From: Levilactobacillus fuyuanensis
GTDB lineage: Bacteria > Bacillota > Bacilli > Lactobacillales > Lactobacillaceae
Direction: 5' to 3'
DNA: 43,999 bases
NCBI RefSeq assembly: GCF_003946395.1
Contig: NZ_RHNZ01000021.1
Span: 1 to 43,999, forward strand
Below are positions 26,778-35,529 of the stretch, one piece after another. Each line of letters starts with the position of its first letter. The first letter of the stretch is position 1. The notes beneath the pieces were generated by a model. It did not search any database and was not told the origin of the DNA. It saw only the letters and a list, made by a program, of their open reading frames with translations. The position numbers and the translations under genes are program-made.

Positions 26778-27377
26778 CTACATCTCTGTCCGGCCTTCAA
26801 CGGCCTTGAACAACGTCATTTCATCAGCGTATTCGATATCGCTCCCCACGGACAGGCCGTGAGCCAAACGCGTCACCTTAATGCCCGCCGGCTTGATCAG
26901 CCGTGACAGGTACATCGCCGTGGCTTCCCCCTCGGGAGTAGCGTTCGTGGCAATGATAACTTCCTTCATATCGGGATTCTTCTGCAAGCGGTTGATCAGA
27001 CTGGTAATGTTCAAGTCCTCGGGCCCCTTGCCTTCGATTGGCGACATCACCCCGTGGAGGACGTGATACAAGCCGTGATATTCCTTCATTTTTTCCATGA
27101 CCATGATATCCTTGGCCTGTTCGACCACCAAAACGTGGCTTTGATCCCGCGTCTTGTCGGCGCAGATGGCACAGGGATCACTCTCCGTGATGTTTCCACA
27201 GATCGAACAATAGTGCAGGTCCCGTTTAGCCGAGACCAGTGCCTTGGAAAACGCCGTGACATCGTCATCCGCCATATCAATGGTAAAGAATGCCAGCCGA
27301 GTCGCTGACTTTTGGCCGATGCCCGGTAGCTTCATATAGCTGTCGATCAACTGCGCAATGGGTTCTGGGTACTGCAT
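26778..27377 (-). CDS. recR: Recombination mediator RecR
   Basis: 199 aa. N-terminal helix-hairpin-helix [14 protein letters not shown] (about 18-31), the four-cysteine zinc finger [16 protein letters not shown] (about 57-72), then the Toprim domain [14 protein letters not shown] and [19 protein letters not shown], with [17 protein letters not shown] at the end. RecR loads RecA with RecO (and RecF) during gap repair. 20 bp after ebfC. Confidence 0.97.
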   Translation of the reverse strand: MQYPEPIAQLIDSYMKLPGIGQKSATRLAFFTIDMADDDVTAFSKALVSAKRDLHYCSICGNITESDPCAICADKTRDQSHVLVVEQAKDIMVMEKMKEYHGLYHVLHGVMSPIEGKGPEDLNITSLINRLQKNPDMKEVIIATNATPEGEATAMYLSRLIKPAGIKVTRLAHGLSVGSDIEYADEMTLFKAVEGRTEM

Positions 27378-27397
27378 GTCACAACGTCCTTTCTGCC

Positions 27398-27715
27398 TTA
27401 CATACCAGGAATGTTCATCCCTTGGGTGTACTTGCCTAACGTTTGTTTCGTGGTCTCGTCAACCTTAGTCAGGGCATCGTTAACGGCTGCTAAGACCAGG
27501 TCGGCCAGCATGTCGGGGTCATCGGGATCGATGGCTTCTGGCTTGATTGCCAGGTCAGTCATCTTCCGGTCACCGGTAAACGTTGCCTGAACCATGTCGT
27601 CGGGTGACGTTCCGGTAAAGGATTGTGCATTCAAATTCGCTTGGTCCTCTTCCATCTTCTTTTGCATTTGACGCATTTGTTTCATCATGTTGCCCATATT
27701 TCCCATGTTCCGCAT
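27398..27715 (-). CDS. ebfC: Nucleoid-associated protein YbaB/EbfC
   Basis: 105 aa. Met-rich helical start [21 protein letters not shown], then [37 protein letters not shown] and a C-terminal helix. A small dimeric DNA-binding protein of unknown precise role, always near dnaX and recR. The start is the ATG eight bases after AAAGGA; a preceding ATG overlaps that site. Confidence 0.94.
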   Translation of the reverse strand: MRNMGNMGNMMKQMRQMQKKMEEDQANLNAQSFTGTSPDDMVQATFTGDRKMTDLAIKPEAIDPDDPDMLADLVLAAVNDALTKVDETTKQTLGKYTQGMNIPGM

Positions 27716-27735
27716 TGGTATCATCCTTTCAAAGT

Positions 27736-29496
27736 TTAATCTTGTTTAACATCCACAATGTCTTTGCCGAAGAGTTCTTCAGCTTTGGTCACGACCGGAT
27801 TAGCCGCCGGCTTTTCCGGCTGTGCTTCTTCCTCGCCATTAGCCTGCAGTTCATCACGGTGTGCGGTCAGATAATTCTTCCGAATCACCGGCCACTCGTC
27901 CTTAGGGACAAAGACCACCGGTAGCGCTGACCCAATCATCCGGTCGAGCCCGTTCTCCAACGCATCGGTCAGCTCATGATCAGTCGTCGCCCGCTGATAC
28001 AGGAACGAATAATCAAAAGCTACGATGACCCCGGAGTTGGCTGCTGCCACGGGCTGTGACACCTTCATGACTGCTCGCTGTGTCACGGTCAGGCTATTGA
28101 GCAAGTCGGGCCAGACCTCCTGAAGCTGATTGAGTTTCTCACGCGTCGCCGAACCCAGCACCGGATAGATCTTAGCCAGGTTGACTTCCTTGGTCGCCGG
28201 TGACTTGGCCACGCGTGGCTTCGCCTTGGCAGGTGCCGCAGCCGAGGCTGCAGGTGCCTGCTCGAGGTGTTTCACGGCCGACCGTAATTGATCGATCTCG
28301 TGCTGAAGCTCTGTCACGTCGGTACCACCCGCCGTTTGTGCGGGTGCCGGTGCCTCGGCATTTGGCGTGGCAGCTGGTGTCACGACGTTCGCTGGCGCTG
28401 CACCCTTTTGCCCGCCAATTTCAGCCAACTTAATGGTCAAAATTTCCAGGTAAACGTCGGGGTGCGTTGTGAAACGCATCTGTTGCTGAATGGCGTTGAG
28501 CTCGTTGATCATGGCGTACATGGTCTGTGCCGGCGTCTGTTTGGCCAGTGCCTGAAAGTCCTCGCTAACGCTCCCCATCTCGGCTTCCTCAACCATCTGT
28601 GGTGCCTGCTGATACAGCAACAGGTCCCGGGCATAGCTGATGATGTCCTCGGTAAACCGTTCGGCATCTTTACCAGCCTCTAAGACGGACTGTAAGCTCG
28701 CCAAGGCCGATTTGGTATCACCGGCCAGGACCTGTGAAATATAGGTCGCTAACAGCTCATGTGTGACGCTCCCGGTAACCAGTAGCGCATTGTCCAGTGT
28801 AATCTCATTGTCCCCGAATGACAGGGCTTGATCCAGGATACTCAGGGCATCCCGCATCCCGCCCTCGGCGGCCTTGGCAATCACCTTGATGGCCTGATCG
28901 TCGTAAGTGACATCCTTTTGCTTGAGGATGTAAATCATCCGTTCGTAACTATCATTAGCCGCGATGCGTTTGAAATCAAAGCGCTGTGTCCGTGAAATAA
29001 TCGTGGCCGGAATCTTATGCGGTTCCGTCGTGGCCAGAATAAAGATCACGTTAGCCGGTGGTTCTTCCAACGTCTTCAGTAAGGCGTTGAAGGCCCCGGT
29101 CGACAGCATGTGGACTTCATCAATGATGTAGACCTTGTAGTCGGCCACGGTCGGCGCATACTTGACCTTGTCTCGAATATCTCGAATCTCTTCGACCCCG
29201 TTGTTGGAAGCCGCATCGATTTCGATAACGTCATTGAGCGTACCATTCGTGATGGCCTTGCACGTCTCACATTCATTGCAAGGTTCGCCGTCGACCTGAT
29301 GGTGACAGTTGATTGCCTTGGCAAAAATCTTCGCGGCCGAGGTCTTCCCAGTGCCCCGCGGCCCGGCAAAGAGGTACGCGTGACTGATTTGATTCGTCGT
29401 AATGGCATTCTTCAGCGTACGCGTGATGACTTCTTGCCCAATCATGTCATCGAAACGCTGCGGGCGCCAGACCCGGTAGAGTGCTTGATAAGCCAT
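27736..29496 (-). CDS. dnaX: DNA polymerase III subunits gamma/tau
   Basis: 586 aa. AAA+ core: Walker [13 protein letters not shown] (about 45-56), zinc motif C-x8-CNECETC (about 64-79), [33 protein letters not shown] (SRC-type sensor). Domain III extends to about 370, then an Ala/Pro/Thr-rich linker (about 375-445) and a C-terminal domain for polymerase contact. The clamp-loader motor with HolA and HolB, whose gene is also in the window. The start ATG lies nine bases after GAAAGGA. The SRP RNA gene lies just upstream as in many Firmicutes. Confidence 0.97.
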   Translation of the reverse strand: MAYQALYRVWRPQRFDDMIGQEVITRTLKNAITTNQISHAYLFAGPRGTGKTSAAKIFAKAINCHHQVDGEPCNECETCKAITNGTLNDVIEIDAASNNGVEEIRDIRDKVKYAPTVADYKVYIIDEVHMLSTGAFNALLKTLEEPPANVIFILATTEPHKIPATIISRTQRFDFKRIAANDSYERMIYILKQKDVTYDDQAIKVIAKAAEGGMRDALSILDQALSFGDNEITLDNALLVTGSVTHELLATYISQVLAGDTKSALASLQSVLEAGKDAERFTEDIISYARDLLLYQQAPQMVEEAEMGSVSEDFQALAKQTPAQTMYAMINELNAIQQQMRFTTHPDVYLEILTIKLAEIGGQKGAAPANVVTPAATPNAEAPAPAQTAGGTDVTELQHEIDQLRSAVKHLEQAPAASAAAPAKAKPRVAKSPATKEVNLAKIYPVLGSATREKLNQLQEVWPDLLNSLTVTQRAVMKVSQPVAAANSGVIVAFDYSFLYQRATTDHELTDALENGLDRMIGSALPVVFVPKDEWPVIRKNYLTAHRDELQANGEEEAQPEKPAANPVVTKAEELFGKDIVDVKQD

Positions 29497-29675
29497 GCAA
29501 TCGGTTCCTTTCTTCAATAATTCTCAGATAAATTCGCTGTTCATAATTATAGCCTTTTTCCCTACCGTCTGTCACGGATTGTTGGGTTGGTTTTAGCGGA
29601 AATTAATGTTGATTTTTTAATCTAAGTGGCCCATTCCCCTAGCCATCCGGTTCTGCCAGATGAAATTTAAAGACA

Positions 29676-29707
29676 GAAAAGGAGCTGCGACAAACGTCAC
29701 AGCTCCT
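29676..29707 (-). terminator. Terminator of SRP RNA
   Basis: Twelve-pair stem AGGAGCTGTGAC / GTCGCAGCTCCT (one G-T) with a four-base loop, then TTTT on the minus strand. Confidence 0.85.
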
Positions 29708-29719
29708 GCTTAATTGCTC

Positions 29720-29812
29720 ATAAACTTGAAGCACAAAGCGAAGCAAACTTAGTGCTGCTTCCTTCCGGACCTGACACAATTCGTAAGTCCGCCCTTGCTT
29801 CAAGGCCTTAAC
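29720..29812 (-). ncRNA. ffs: Small signal recognition particle RNA (4.5S type)
   Basis: The minus strand contains GTCAGGTCCGGAAGGAAGCA, the near-universal SRP RNA helix 8 tetraloop region. Flanking arms pair in the expected rod: CTTGAAGCA (29796-29804) with TGCTTCAAG (29725-29733), with further pairs inward. The extent of about 90 nt is estimated from this helix and the terminator at 29676. Binds Ffh to target membrane proteins. Between tadA and dnaX, its usual place. Confidence 0.93.
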
Positions 29813-29919
29813 GGCAATAACTAGTGTATCATGATTCGCGAAGCCTGTCTAGCGGCTTGTCAAAATTGTCAGCGTTGCTCGGCTGAAACGCCACCGACCA
29901 CCCGCTCCATGACAACCGA

Positions 29920-30450
29920 CTAGTCCTGTGAATTCTGTGCCGCTGCTTTGGCCTTGCGGGCCTTTTTAGCCGCCTTCTGTCGCTTTCTGGCGGCCTTGAA
30001 GAATGCTACCATGCGTTCACCGGCATCCTTGGCCATCAGGCCCTCGTGAACCGTGACCGTGTGGTTGAGTCGCTCGTCCGTCAGCGTCTGATAGAGACTG
30101 TCGACGGCCCCGGCCTTGGGGTCCCGCGCGCCGTAATAGACTTCGGGAATCCGAGCGTTGATGATAGCCCCGCTACACATCAGGCAGGGCTCAATGCTCA
30201 CGTAGAGCTGACAATTCTCGAGGCGCCAACTCTTGAGCGTGGCACATGCCTCCTCGATGGCCCGCACCTCGGCATGAAGTGTGGCATCGTTGGCGTGTTC
30301 TCTAAGGTTGTGCCCCCGACCAACGATCTTGCCCTCGTGGACGATAACCGCCCCGATCGGCACTTCGCCGATCAGTGCCGCTTGGTCAGCTTCAAACAGA
30401 GCTTCCTTCATATAGTGTCGTTGTAGAGGTGAATAGGAAGCGTCACGCAT
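29920..30450 (-). CDS. tadA: tRNA-specific adenosine deaminase TadA
   Basis: 176 aa. Zinc deaminase motifs: HAEVRAI (about 59-65, catalytic Glu) and PCLMCSGAI (about 88-96), plus GEVPIGAVIV and NARIPEVYYGARDPKAGA. Converts A34 to inosine in tRNA-Arg(ACG). A Lys/Ala-rich tail (about 152-176) is longer than in many homologues and is probably disordered. ATG with GGAGGGG upstream. 27 bp after rsmC. Confidence 0.95.
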   Translation of the reverse strand: MRDASYSPLQRHYMKEALFEADQAALIGEVPIGAVIVHEGKIVGRGHNLREHANDATLHAEVRAIEEACATLKSWRLENCQLYVSIEPCLMCSGAIINARIPEVYYGARDPKAGAVDSLYQTLTDERLNHTVTVHEGLMAKDAGERMVAFFKAARKRQKAAKKARKAKAAAQNSQD

Positions 30451-30477
30451 CGAACCCCTCCTTTCCAGTCAGTTAGG

Positions 30478-31080
30478 TTAATTCAGCGTACTTTCCAAAA
30501 TATAATAGCCCTTATCTTTTTTGATAATTTCACAGTTGCCAAACGTCGCCTTCATATTCTTCTCGGCCGACGGTGCCCCCTGCTTCTTCTGGAGCACAAC
30601 GGTCAACGTGCCCCCAGGTAAGAGGTGTTCCTTGGCGCCGGTCAACATGGCCGTTACGACCTGTTTGCCCGCACGAACGGGTGGGTTCGTTAGGATGGCA
30701 GCGTAACGCTCCGTGACGTGTTCATAAATATCTGACGTCTTGATTTCAACATTTTCAATCTGATTAGCCACGGCATTTTGCCGCGCCAGGTCTAACGCCA
30801 ACTCGTTGACATCGACCATCGTCACCTGCCGTTCAGGCCACTTCTTAGCTAGGGCTAAGCCGATGGGACCGTATCCGGTACCCAAGTCCAACCAGGGACC
30901 AGCCGGCGTCTTATCGGCATTGAAAGCTGCTAATAAGGCCCGTGACCCATAGTCGACTCGGTTCTTGGAGAAGACCCCGTTGTCGGTGGTAAACAACAAT
31001 TCGTTACCTAAGAGGGTAAACGGCCAATGGTGTTCCTCATGTAAAACGTCTGGATTTTGTGTATAATAGTGATTAGTCAA
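30478..31080 (-). CDS. RsmC-type 16S rRNA methyltransferase
   Basis: About 200 aa. NHYYTQNP start, GVFSKNRVDYGSRALL, SAM motif I LDLGTGYGPIGLALA (about 65-79), VDVNELAL, and the catalytic motif IV variant LTNPPVRAGK. Related to RsmC (m2G1207 of 16S rRNA) and generally annotated as class I SAM methyltransferase in lactobacilli. Start uncertain: TTG at 31080 has AGGTGG and GGAG upstream; GTG at 31092 has little. Divergent from nrdH. Confidence 0.87.
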   Translation of the reverse strand: MTNHYYTQNPDVLHEEHHWPFTLLGNELLFTTDNGVFSKNRVDYGSRALLAAFNADKTPAGPWLDLGTGYGPIGLALAKKWPERQVTMVDVNELALDLARQNAVANQIENVEIKTSDIYEHVTERYAAILTNPPVRAGKQVVTAMLTGAKEHLLPGGTLTVVLQKKQGAPSAEKNMKATFGNCEIIKKDKGYYILESTLN

Positions 31081-31156
31081 ATTCTCCGCCACCTTTTAGG
31101 TCTATTCTACCTTAGTTTTTTGGCGGAAAACAAGAAAAATAAATTTAATCCGTTCA

Positions 31157-31204
31157 GCACTATATTTGGTAGTTATTGTATTGACCAACTACCAAATGTG
31201 GTGC
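31157..31204 (+). promoter_or_regulatory. Two NrdR boxes upstream of nrdH forming one inverted repeat
   Basis: Boxes GCACTATATTTGGTAG (31157-31172) and CTACCAAATGTGGTGC (31189-31204) both match the conserved core C-N-A-N-A-T-N-T-N-G of the NrdR consensus, with centres 32 bp apart, the usual three helical turns. Together they form a 19-pair stem (31156-31174 with 31187-31205, G-T pairs included) followed by TTTTTTT, which is terminator-like. Candidate promoters are TTGGCG-N18-TTTAAT (31120-31149) and TTGCTA-N16-TACACT (31214-31241). Confidence 0.7.
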
Positions 31205-31279
31205 TTTTTTTAATTGCTATTTTCAATATCTGGTGTACACTTAACTCGTTGATATTGAAATTTAAGGGATGTGGCAACA

Positions 31280-31507
31280 ATGAAAGTAACAGTATACTCA
31301 AAGAACAACTGCATGCAATGCAAGATGACGAAGCGTTTTCTCAGCGAACACAACGTGGAATTCGAAGAACGGAATATTAATCAAAATCCAGAATATGTGT
31401 CTTACCTTAGAGACCACGGCTTCCAAGCCGTCCCAGTTGTTGAAGCACAAGGGCTCCCTGCTTTCTATGGCTTCCGGCCAGATCAATTGACCAAGATTGC
31501 GGGCTAA
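31280..31507 (+). CDS. nrdH: Glutaredoxin-like protein NrdH
   Basis: 75 aa. VTVYSKNNCMQCKMTKRFL with the redox CxxC (CMQC), then GFQAVPVVE (cis-Pro) and FYGFRPDQL. Thioredoxin-reductase-dependent electron donor to class Ib ribonucleotide reductase NrdEF. The ATG lies ten bases after AAGGGA; the GTG at 31271 overlaps the site. Unlike compact nrdHEF operons, it is followed by a terminator and about 570 bp of repeats before nrdE. No nrdI is in the window. Confidence 0.95.
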   Translation: MKVTVYSKNNCMQCKMTKRFLSEHNVEFEERNINQNPEYVSYLRDHGFQAVPVVEAQGLPAFYGFRPDQLTKIAG

Positions 31508-31530
31508 TTGAAGTAAGCACAAACCCGTCT

Positions 31531-31567
31531 TGGCGACGTCGTGTTTGTTCACGGTGTCGCCATTTTT
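31531..31567 (+). terminator. Terminator after nrdH
   Basis: Stem TGGCGACGTCGTG / CACGGTGTCGCCA (13 pairs with two G-T) with loop TTTGTT and then TTTTT. It should separate nrdH from nrdEF transcription, at least in part. Confidence 0.88.
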
Positions 31568-31706
31568 ATATGATTTTTAACGGTTAACTAACTAATTGTT
31601 TGGCAAATATGAGTGATTCAGCTAGTCCTATATCATAGTGTCTGCAAAAATACTAATGATATAGGATCAGACAAGACGATTAGATAATTGCTGACGAACT
31701 ACACAA
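31568..31706. other. Gap with an 11-base inverted repeat
   Basis: TCCTATATCAT (31626-31636) and ATGATATAGGA (31656-31666) form an inverted repeat around 19 bases with no T tract, so an operator or hairpin rather than a terminator. No clear nrdE promoter was found. Confidence 0.45.
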
Positions 31707-31789
31707 GTGCCAGCCGCAGGGACGGTCAAAATAGGCTCAGCCGTGGAAGTTCTCTTAGTGGGTTCACCGCTTAGAGAACTGGTAGCTTT
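31707..31789 (-). repeat. Truncated type 2 structured repeat
   Basis: Matches the reverse complement of the 3' end of the type 2 element (20160-20252) over about 80 bases: GCCGCAGGGA, GGTCAAAATAGG, and the hairpin AGTTCTCTTAGTGG / CCGCTTAGAGAACT. The hairpin keeps 13 of 14 pairs. The rest of the element is missing. Confidence 0.75.
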
Positions 31790-31847
31790 CTATACAAAAT
31801 TACTCCGAGAGACGATTAGCAGCCTACTGCCGGGCTAACTGCTGACT

Positions 31848-32035
31848 TAGCCGGAGGTGGTCAGAGATGTAGCCGGCCGTGTCGATGGCTTTAGCTGACG
31901 TCCTTTGTCAGGTTAAGCCATGGGACGAGCTTGGAGACGTCTGAACTGTGACGGCTTCAAGTCGAGGTTCAAGACCGCTTCTCAGGCTTGGACCGGTCCC
32001 CACAGCAGGCGATATCTCTGGCAACTGCAGGCGAC
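31848..32035 (+). repeat. Structured repeat, type 1, copy 3 (subgroup B)
   Basis: 188 bp. Closing helix CAGAGAT / ATCTCTG, a compensatory change from CAGGGAT / ATCCCTG. P2 ATGGCTT / AAGCCAT with CTGAC / GTCAG. P3 CGA, CTTGGAG and CG with CG, CTTCAAG and TCG. P4 GGTTCAAG / CTTGGACC. It ends 43 bases before nrdE and mirrors copy 4 on the far side of nrdF. An in-frame extension of nrdE into it is spurious. Confidence 0.85.
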
Positions 32036-32078
32036 ACCTGTTAGACCAAAAAGCAATGATTATGAAGAGAAGGAAGAG

Positions 32079-34253
32079 ATGACGAGTATGAGTTTAAAGA
32101 ATTTAGGCGACGTCACATACTACGACTTAAACAACGAGATCAACATCCCCGTCGATGGACAGATTCCGCTGAATAAGGATCAGGAAGCCTTACAGGCCTT
32201 CTTAACCGAAAACGTGATTCCCAACACCAAAAAGTTCGACACGCTCCGTGACCGGTTCGATTACCTTATCGCCGGAAACTACGTTGAACAACAGGTCATC
32301 GATCAATATCCATTTGACTTCGTCGAAGACCTCTACAGCTACCTGAAGGCCCAGGATTTCCACTTCAAGTCCTTCATGGCCGCCTACAAGTTCTACGCCC
32401 AATATGCACTGAAGACGGACGACAACGACTACTACTTAGAAAACTTCATCGACCGCGTGGCCATGAACGCCCTCGACTTTGCCGGTGGCGATCAACAACT
32501 GGCCCACGACCTCGCAGATGAAATCATCCACCAACGCTACCAACCCGCAACGCCTAGCTTCTTAAATGCTGGTCGGGCGCGGCGTGGTGAACTGGTCTCC
32601 TGCTTCTTAATTCAGTCCACCGATGACATGAATACCATCGGTCGGACCATCAACTCTGCGTTGCAACTGTCCCGTATCGGTGGTGGGGTCGGCATTAGCC
32701 TCTCCAATTTACGAGGGGCCGGTGATCCCATCAAGCATATCGACGGCGCCGCTTCCGGGGTTGTCCCCGTCATGAAGTTATTGGAAGACAGTTTCTCCTA
32801 CTCTAATCAACTGGGTCAACGTCAAGGGGCCGGTGTGGTCTACCTAAGCGTATTCCATCCCGACATCATTGCCTTTTTGGGTGCAAAAAAAGAAAACGCC
32901 GATGAAAAGATTCGACTCAAGACGCTGTCACTCGGTATCACGGTGCCCGACAAATTCTACGAGCTCTGTGAACAGGACGCCGACATGTACCTGTTTAGCC
33001 CTTACGACGTGGAACGCATCTACGGCAAGCCGTTCTCCTACGTGGATATCACAACGGAATACGACAACATGGTCGCCAATCCCGACATTCGGAAGAAGAA
33101 ACTAAAGGCACGTGAATTGGAAACCGAAATTGGCAAGCTCCAACAGGAATCCGGCTACCCTTACATCGTCAACATCGACACCGCCAACCGCGAAAGTCCC
33201 ATCGATGGCCGCATCGTGATGAGCAACCTGTGTTCAGAAATCATGCAGGTTCAAACGCCATCCACGGTCAACAACAAGCAAGAATACATTCAAAAAGGGA
33301 CCGACATCTCCTGCAACCTGGGGTCAACCAACATCGTTAACCTGATGACGTCCCCCGACTTCGGTCACTCCGTGGAAACCATGGTTCGTGCCCTGACATT
33401 TGTCACCGACCATTCCGATATCGACGTCGTCCCTTCGATTCAAAAGGGGAATCAACTCGCCCACACGATTGGTCTAGGTGCCATGGGGCTTCACAGCTAC
33501 TTCGCCAAGAACCACATGATGTATGGGTCCAAGGACAGTATCGGTTTCACCAGTGTTTACTTCATGCTGCTGAACTACTGGACGCTCAAGGCCTCCAACG
33601 AGATTGCCAAGGAACGCCACGAGACTTTCCACAATTTCGAAAAGAGCACTTACGCTGACGGGAGCTACTTCGACCGTTACACGGAACAGGACTGGCGGCC
33701 AAAGGCGGAAAAGGTTCAAGCCTTATTTAAGGACGTCTGGTTACCTTCTCCTGAAGACTGGGTAGCGCTCAAGGCTGCCGTCATGCAAGACGGGTTGTAC
33801 CACCAGAACCGGATGGCCGTTGCGCCTAATGGATCAATCTCCTACATCAACGACACCACGGCTAGCCTCCACCCGATCATCAACCGGATTGAGGAACGTC
33901 AGGAAAAGAAGATTGGGAAGATCTACTACCCAGCGCCTTACCTGGACAACGACACCATGCCCTACTACAAGTCCGCCTATGATACGGACATGCGGCGGGT
34001 CATCGACGTTTACGCTGCCGCTCAGAAGCACGTGGACCAAGGAATGAGTTTGACGTTATTCATGCGTTCAACGATCCCAGAAGGTCTGTACGAATGGAAG
34101 AACGGCCGGACCGACAAGATGACCACGCGGGACCTTAGCATCTTGCGGAACTACGCTTACCGTAAGGGCATCAAGTCCATCTACTACGTGCGGACGTTTA
34201 CCGACGACAACAACGAAGTCGGTGCCAACCAATGTGAAAGCTGTGTTATTTAG
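32079..34253 (+). CDS. nrdE: Class Ib ribonucleotide reductase, large subunit NrdE
   Basis: 724 aa, normal length. SLKNLGDVTYYDLNNEI start; TPSFLNAGRARRGELVSCFL with the active-site Cys; GRTINSALQLSRIGGGVGISLSNLR; the catalytic NLCSEI region (finger-loop N-x-C-x-E); the final CESCVI carrying the C-terminal redox cysteine pair served by NrdH. Reduces NDPs to dNDPs. Two close starts, 32079 and 32088 (MSLKN), follow AGAAGGAAGAG. The open frame reaches back to 31920, but that part lies in the structured repeat and is not homologous. Confidence 0.96.
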   Translation: MTSMSLKNLGDVTYYDLNNEINIPVDGQIPLNKDQEALQAFLTENVIPNTKKFDTLRDRFDYLIAGNYVEQQVIDQYPFDFVEDLYSYLKAQDFHFKSFMAAYKFYAQYALKTDDNDYYLENFIDRVAMNALDFAGGDQQLAHDLADEIIHQRYQPATPSFLNAGRARRGELVSCFLIQSTDDMNTIGRTINSALQLSRIGGGVGISLSNLRGAGDPIKHIDGAASGVVPVMKLLEDSFSYSNQLGQRQGAGVVYLSVFHPDIIAFLGAKKENADEKIRLKTLSLGITVPDKFYELCEQDADMYLFSPYDVERIYGKPFSYVDITTEYDNMVANPDIRKKKLKARELETEIGKLQQESGYPYIVNIDTANRESPIDGRIVMSNLCSEIMQVQTPSTVNNKQEYIQKGTDISCNLGSTNIVNLMTSPDFGHSVETMVRALTFVTDHSDIDVVPSIQKGNQLAHTIGLGAMGLHSYFAKNHMMYGSKDSIGFTSVYFMLLNYWTLKASNEIAKERHETFHNFEKSTYADGSYFDRYTEQDWRPKAEKVQALFKDVWLPSPEDWVALKAAVMQDGLYHQNRMAVAPNGSISYINDTTASLHPIINRIEERQEKKIGKIYYPAPYLDNDTMPYYKSAYDTDMRRVIDVYAAAQKHVDQGMSLTLFMRSTIPEGLYEWKNGRTDKMTTRDLSILRNYAYRKGIKSIYYVRTFTDDNNEVGANQCESCVI

Positions 34254-34261
34254 CTAAAATT

Positions 34262-34354
34262 AATCAAAGCGGTGAATCCGCATGTTGCTCAGTCAGGGGG
34301 CTCCTCAGGGATTCTGTGCTTGGCAGCATTAGCGGAAATCATCGCTTTTTGATT
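34262..34354 (+). terminator. Long hairpin with T tract between nrdE and nrdF
   Basis: Arms pair in steps: AAAGCG with CGCTTT, TGA with TCA, CCGC with GCGG, ATGTTGC with GCAGCAT, around a 30-base loop, followed by TTTTT. Likely an attenuator or terminator that lowers nrdF relative to nrdE, or an RNA end-protecting stem. A smaller hairpin CCAACA / TGTTGG lies at about 34389-34404, just ahead of the nrdF ribosome site. Confidence 0.6.
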
Positions 34355-34435
34355 CGCATTTTCACTATCTAAATGTGGTAAGCTTAGGCCAACACAAATG
34401 TTGGACCCCAGCAATATGAAAAAGGAGTGGCTGCA

Positions 34436-35431
34436 ATGGCAAGAACTGAAAACTACAAGGCAATCAACTGGAACGCGGTTTCTGACGAGATCGACAAGGC
34501 AACTTGGGAAAAACTAACGGAACAATTCTGGCTGGATACACGGATCCCCGTTTCCAATGACTTGGACGACTGGCGGACGCTGGACACCGATCACCAGTGG
34601 GTCGTGGGCCACGTCTTTGGTGGACTGACCTTACTGGACACGCTGCAATCTCAAGATGGGATGGCCGCCCTGCGTCGGGATGTGCGGACTCCTCATGAAA
34701 CAGCCGTGTTGAATAACATTCAATTCATGGAATCCGTTCACGCCAAGAGTTACTCCACGATTTTTTCCACACTGAATACGCCCGACGAAATCGATGAAAT
34801 CTTCCAATGGAGCGACTCCGAAGAATTTCTGCAAAACAAGACCAAGCGGATCTTCGACCTGTATCATGACGACGAACATCCCCTGAAGAAAAAGATCTCC
34901 AGTGTCTTCCTGGAAACGTTCCTGTTCTACTCTGGTTTCTTTACCCCACTGTATTACCTGGGCCACAACAAGTTAGCCAACGTCGCCGAAATCATCAAGT
35001 TGATTCTGCGGGACGAATCCGTCCACGGCACCTACATTGGTTACAAGTTCCAACTCGGCATGAAGGAATTGACCGACAACGAACAACAACAAATGAAGGA
35101 CTGGATGTACGACTTCCTTTACAAGTTATACGACAACGAAGAAAAGTACACCCACACCCTCTACGATCAAGTTGGCTGGACGGAACAAGTCTTGACCTTC
35201 ATCCGTTACAACGCCAACAAAGCGCTGATGAACCTGGGCCAAGATCCCCTCTTCCCCGATACTGCCGAAGACGTGAACCCCGTCGTCATGAACGGGATCT
35301 CCACGTCGACTGCTAACCACGACTTCTTCTCCCAAGTGGGGAATGGTTACCTATTAGGTAACGTCGAAGCCATGAACGACAGCGACTACAACATCGGTGA
35401 ACCGAAAGATCCTGACGATCCTAGCAAATAA
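34436..35431 (+). CDS. nrdF: Class Ib ribonucleotide reductase, small subunit NrdF
   Basis: 331 aa, ferritin-like. Metal ligands appear in FMESVHAKSYSTIF (Glu and His), FLFYSGFF and ILRDESVHGTYIGYKFQ (Glu, His), with the radical Tyr expected near HAKSY. It carries the tyrosyl radical on a dimanganese or diiron site. NrdI, needed for the manganese form, must be encoded elsewhere. ATG nine bases after AAAGGAG; the GTG at 34427 overlaps the site. Confidence 0.96.
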   Translation: MARTENYKAINWNAVSDEIDKATWEKLTEQFWLDTRIPVSNDLDDWRTLDTDHQWVVGHVFGGLTLLDTLQSQDGMAALRRDVRTPHETAVLNNIQFMESVHAKSYSTIFSTLNTPDEIDEIFQWSDSEEFLQNKTKRIFDLYHDDEHPLKKKISSVFLETFLFYSGFFTPLYYLGHNKLANVAEIIKLILRDESVHGTYIGYKFQLGMKELTDNEQQQMKDWMYDFLYKLYDNEEKYTHTLYDQVGWTEQVLTFIRYNANKALMNLGQDPLFPDTAEDVNPVVMNGISTSTANHDFFSQVGNGYLLGNVEAMNDSDYNIGEPKDPDDPSK

Positions 35432-35442
35432 AACAGATAGAT

Positions 35443-35505
35443 AAAGAAGTCGCAAACGCTGAACCACTGGATGATGGTCCGCACGTTTGCGGCTTCTTTG
35501 CTTTT
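35443..35505 (+). terminator. Terminator of nrdF
   Basis: Stem AAAGAAG, mismatch, CGCAAACG paired with CGTTTGCG, mismatch, CTTCTTT. A loop with its own ACCA / TGGT stem, then CTTTT. Confidence 0.88.
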
Positions 35506-35529
35506 CGGTCATATGTGGAGGTGGATTGT

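Noticed and set aside
31626-31666. Second NrdR box pair ahead of nrdE
   Set aside because: The C-N-A-N-A-T-N-T-N-G core is broken by an extra base, and the centre spacing is 25 bp rather than 31-32.
31920-32078. N-terminal extension of NrdE by 53 residues
   Set aside because: It lies inside structured repeat copy 3, is Arg/Trp-rich and unlike NrdE, and the ribosome site stands at 32068-32076, just before the real start.
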